Of a stretch of DNA of 5,968 bases, positions 5,861-5,968 are shown piece by piece (within the stretch, counting starts at the first letter, position 1; each line of letters starts with the position of its first letter). The DNA is from Hyphomicrobiales bacterium (GTDB taxonomy: Bacteria > Pseudomonadota > Alphaproteobacteria > Rhizobiales > Aestuariivirgaceae), in NCBI GenBank assembly GCA_012032065.1, contig JAAURV010000203.1:1-5968 (forward strand), given 5' to 3'. The notes beneath the pieces were generated by a model that did not search any database, was not told the DNA's origin, and saw nothing but the letters and a program-made list of their open reading frames with translations. A program made the position numbers and the translations under genes.

Positions 5861-5898
5861 GAGCAACTTACCGGCGGTCGAATGACCGCCGGTTGCTC
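5861..5898 (+). terminator. GC-rich hairpin with GAAT loop; possible bidirectional terminator
   Basis: Nine to ten perfect pairs (5870/5871-5879 with 5884-5892/5893), rich in C and G, close a GAAT tetraloop. A 6-bp outer stem, GAGCAA (5861-5866) with TTGCTC (5893-5898), extends it past a four-base bulge (5867-5870) on the 5' side. The flank TTGCTCTT is only mildly T-rich, so termination on the plus strand is plausible but not certain. Confidence 0.4.
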
Positions 5899-5968
5899 TT
5901 AGGCAGCGCAACCTTAAGCAGAAGAAGCAGCGAAAAACCCAATAATCTCACATCCTTTGCCAGCTCGG
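5899..5968. other. Downstream intergenic tail, no supported feature
   Basis: The last 70 bases are more AT-rich than the genes. Short frames are open to the right edge on both strands, including minus-strand frames ending at TAA 5914-5916 and 5868-5870, but none has enough length or recognisable sequence to call a gene. Confidence 0.3.

Noticed and set aside
5868..5968. Minus-strand frames open to the right edge, one ending at 5914 and one at 5868, possibly the 3' end of a convergent gene
   Set aside because: Only about 17 and 32 codons are visible, with atypical composition and no motif, so neither can be distinguished from chance.

Overview
The window is GC-rich, with compact genes, strong AG-rich ribosome binding sites and a gene set typical of a Rhizobiales-type alphaproteobacterium. 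The pointers are a PAS_5 (former DUF1457) protein, a PilZ protein, a rhizobial-style FolE beginning MDAIVKK, a stand-alone HisI, and an IscU-like scaffold divergent from folE. I assign the order from family resemblance recalled from memory; the genus is not determinable here.

Layout. Positions 2-955 (minus) hold the N-terminal 318 residues of an ATP-grasp, biotin-carboxylase-like protein that runs off the left edge. Positions 1027-1626 (minus) encode a tandem PilZ-domain protein, preceded on the same strand by a PAS_5 protein (1733-2371). These two look like a signalling pair, possibly answering to c-di-GMP and a small ligand. Divergent from them, on the plus strand, are a rhomboid intramembrane protease (2464-3180) and a two-CBS-domain protein (3219-3653). 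The CBS gene meets hisI (3654-4061, minus) tail to tail with no base between the stop codons. hisI is translationally linked to folE (4061-4705, minus). A 143-bp divergent region separates folE from an IscU/NifU-N-like scaffold gene (4849-5292, plus), which is followed by a small cupin gene (5331-5798, plus). The last 170 bases contain two large hairpins with identical GAAT loops and no supported gene.

How the genes fit together. FolE and HisI both carry out metal-dependent hydrolytic chemistry on purine-derived rings (GTP and phosphoribosyl-AMP), and their genes overlap by one base. The divergent Fe-S scaffold homologue may share a promoter region with them. The PAS/PilZ pair and the rhomboid/CBS pair are probably regulatory or membrane functions, but their targets cannot be read from the sequence.

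Most of the window is ordinary chromosomal housekeeping and signalling sequence. I found no mobile element, CRISPR array, tRNA or rRNA, and nothing I would call a new system. The most notable points are the IscU-like protein lacking two of the five canonical active-site residues, the double GAAT hairpin after the cupin gene, and the zero-gap convergent stops.
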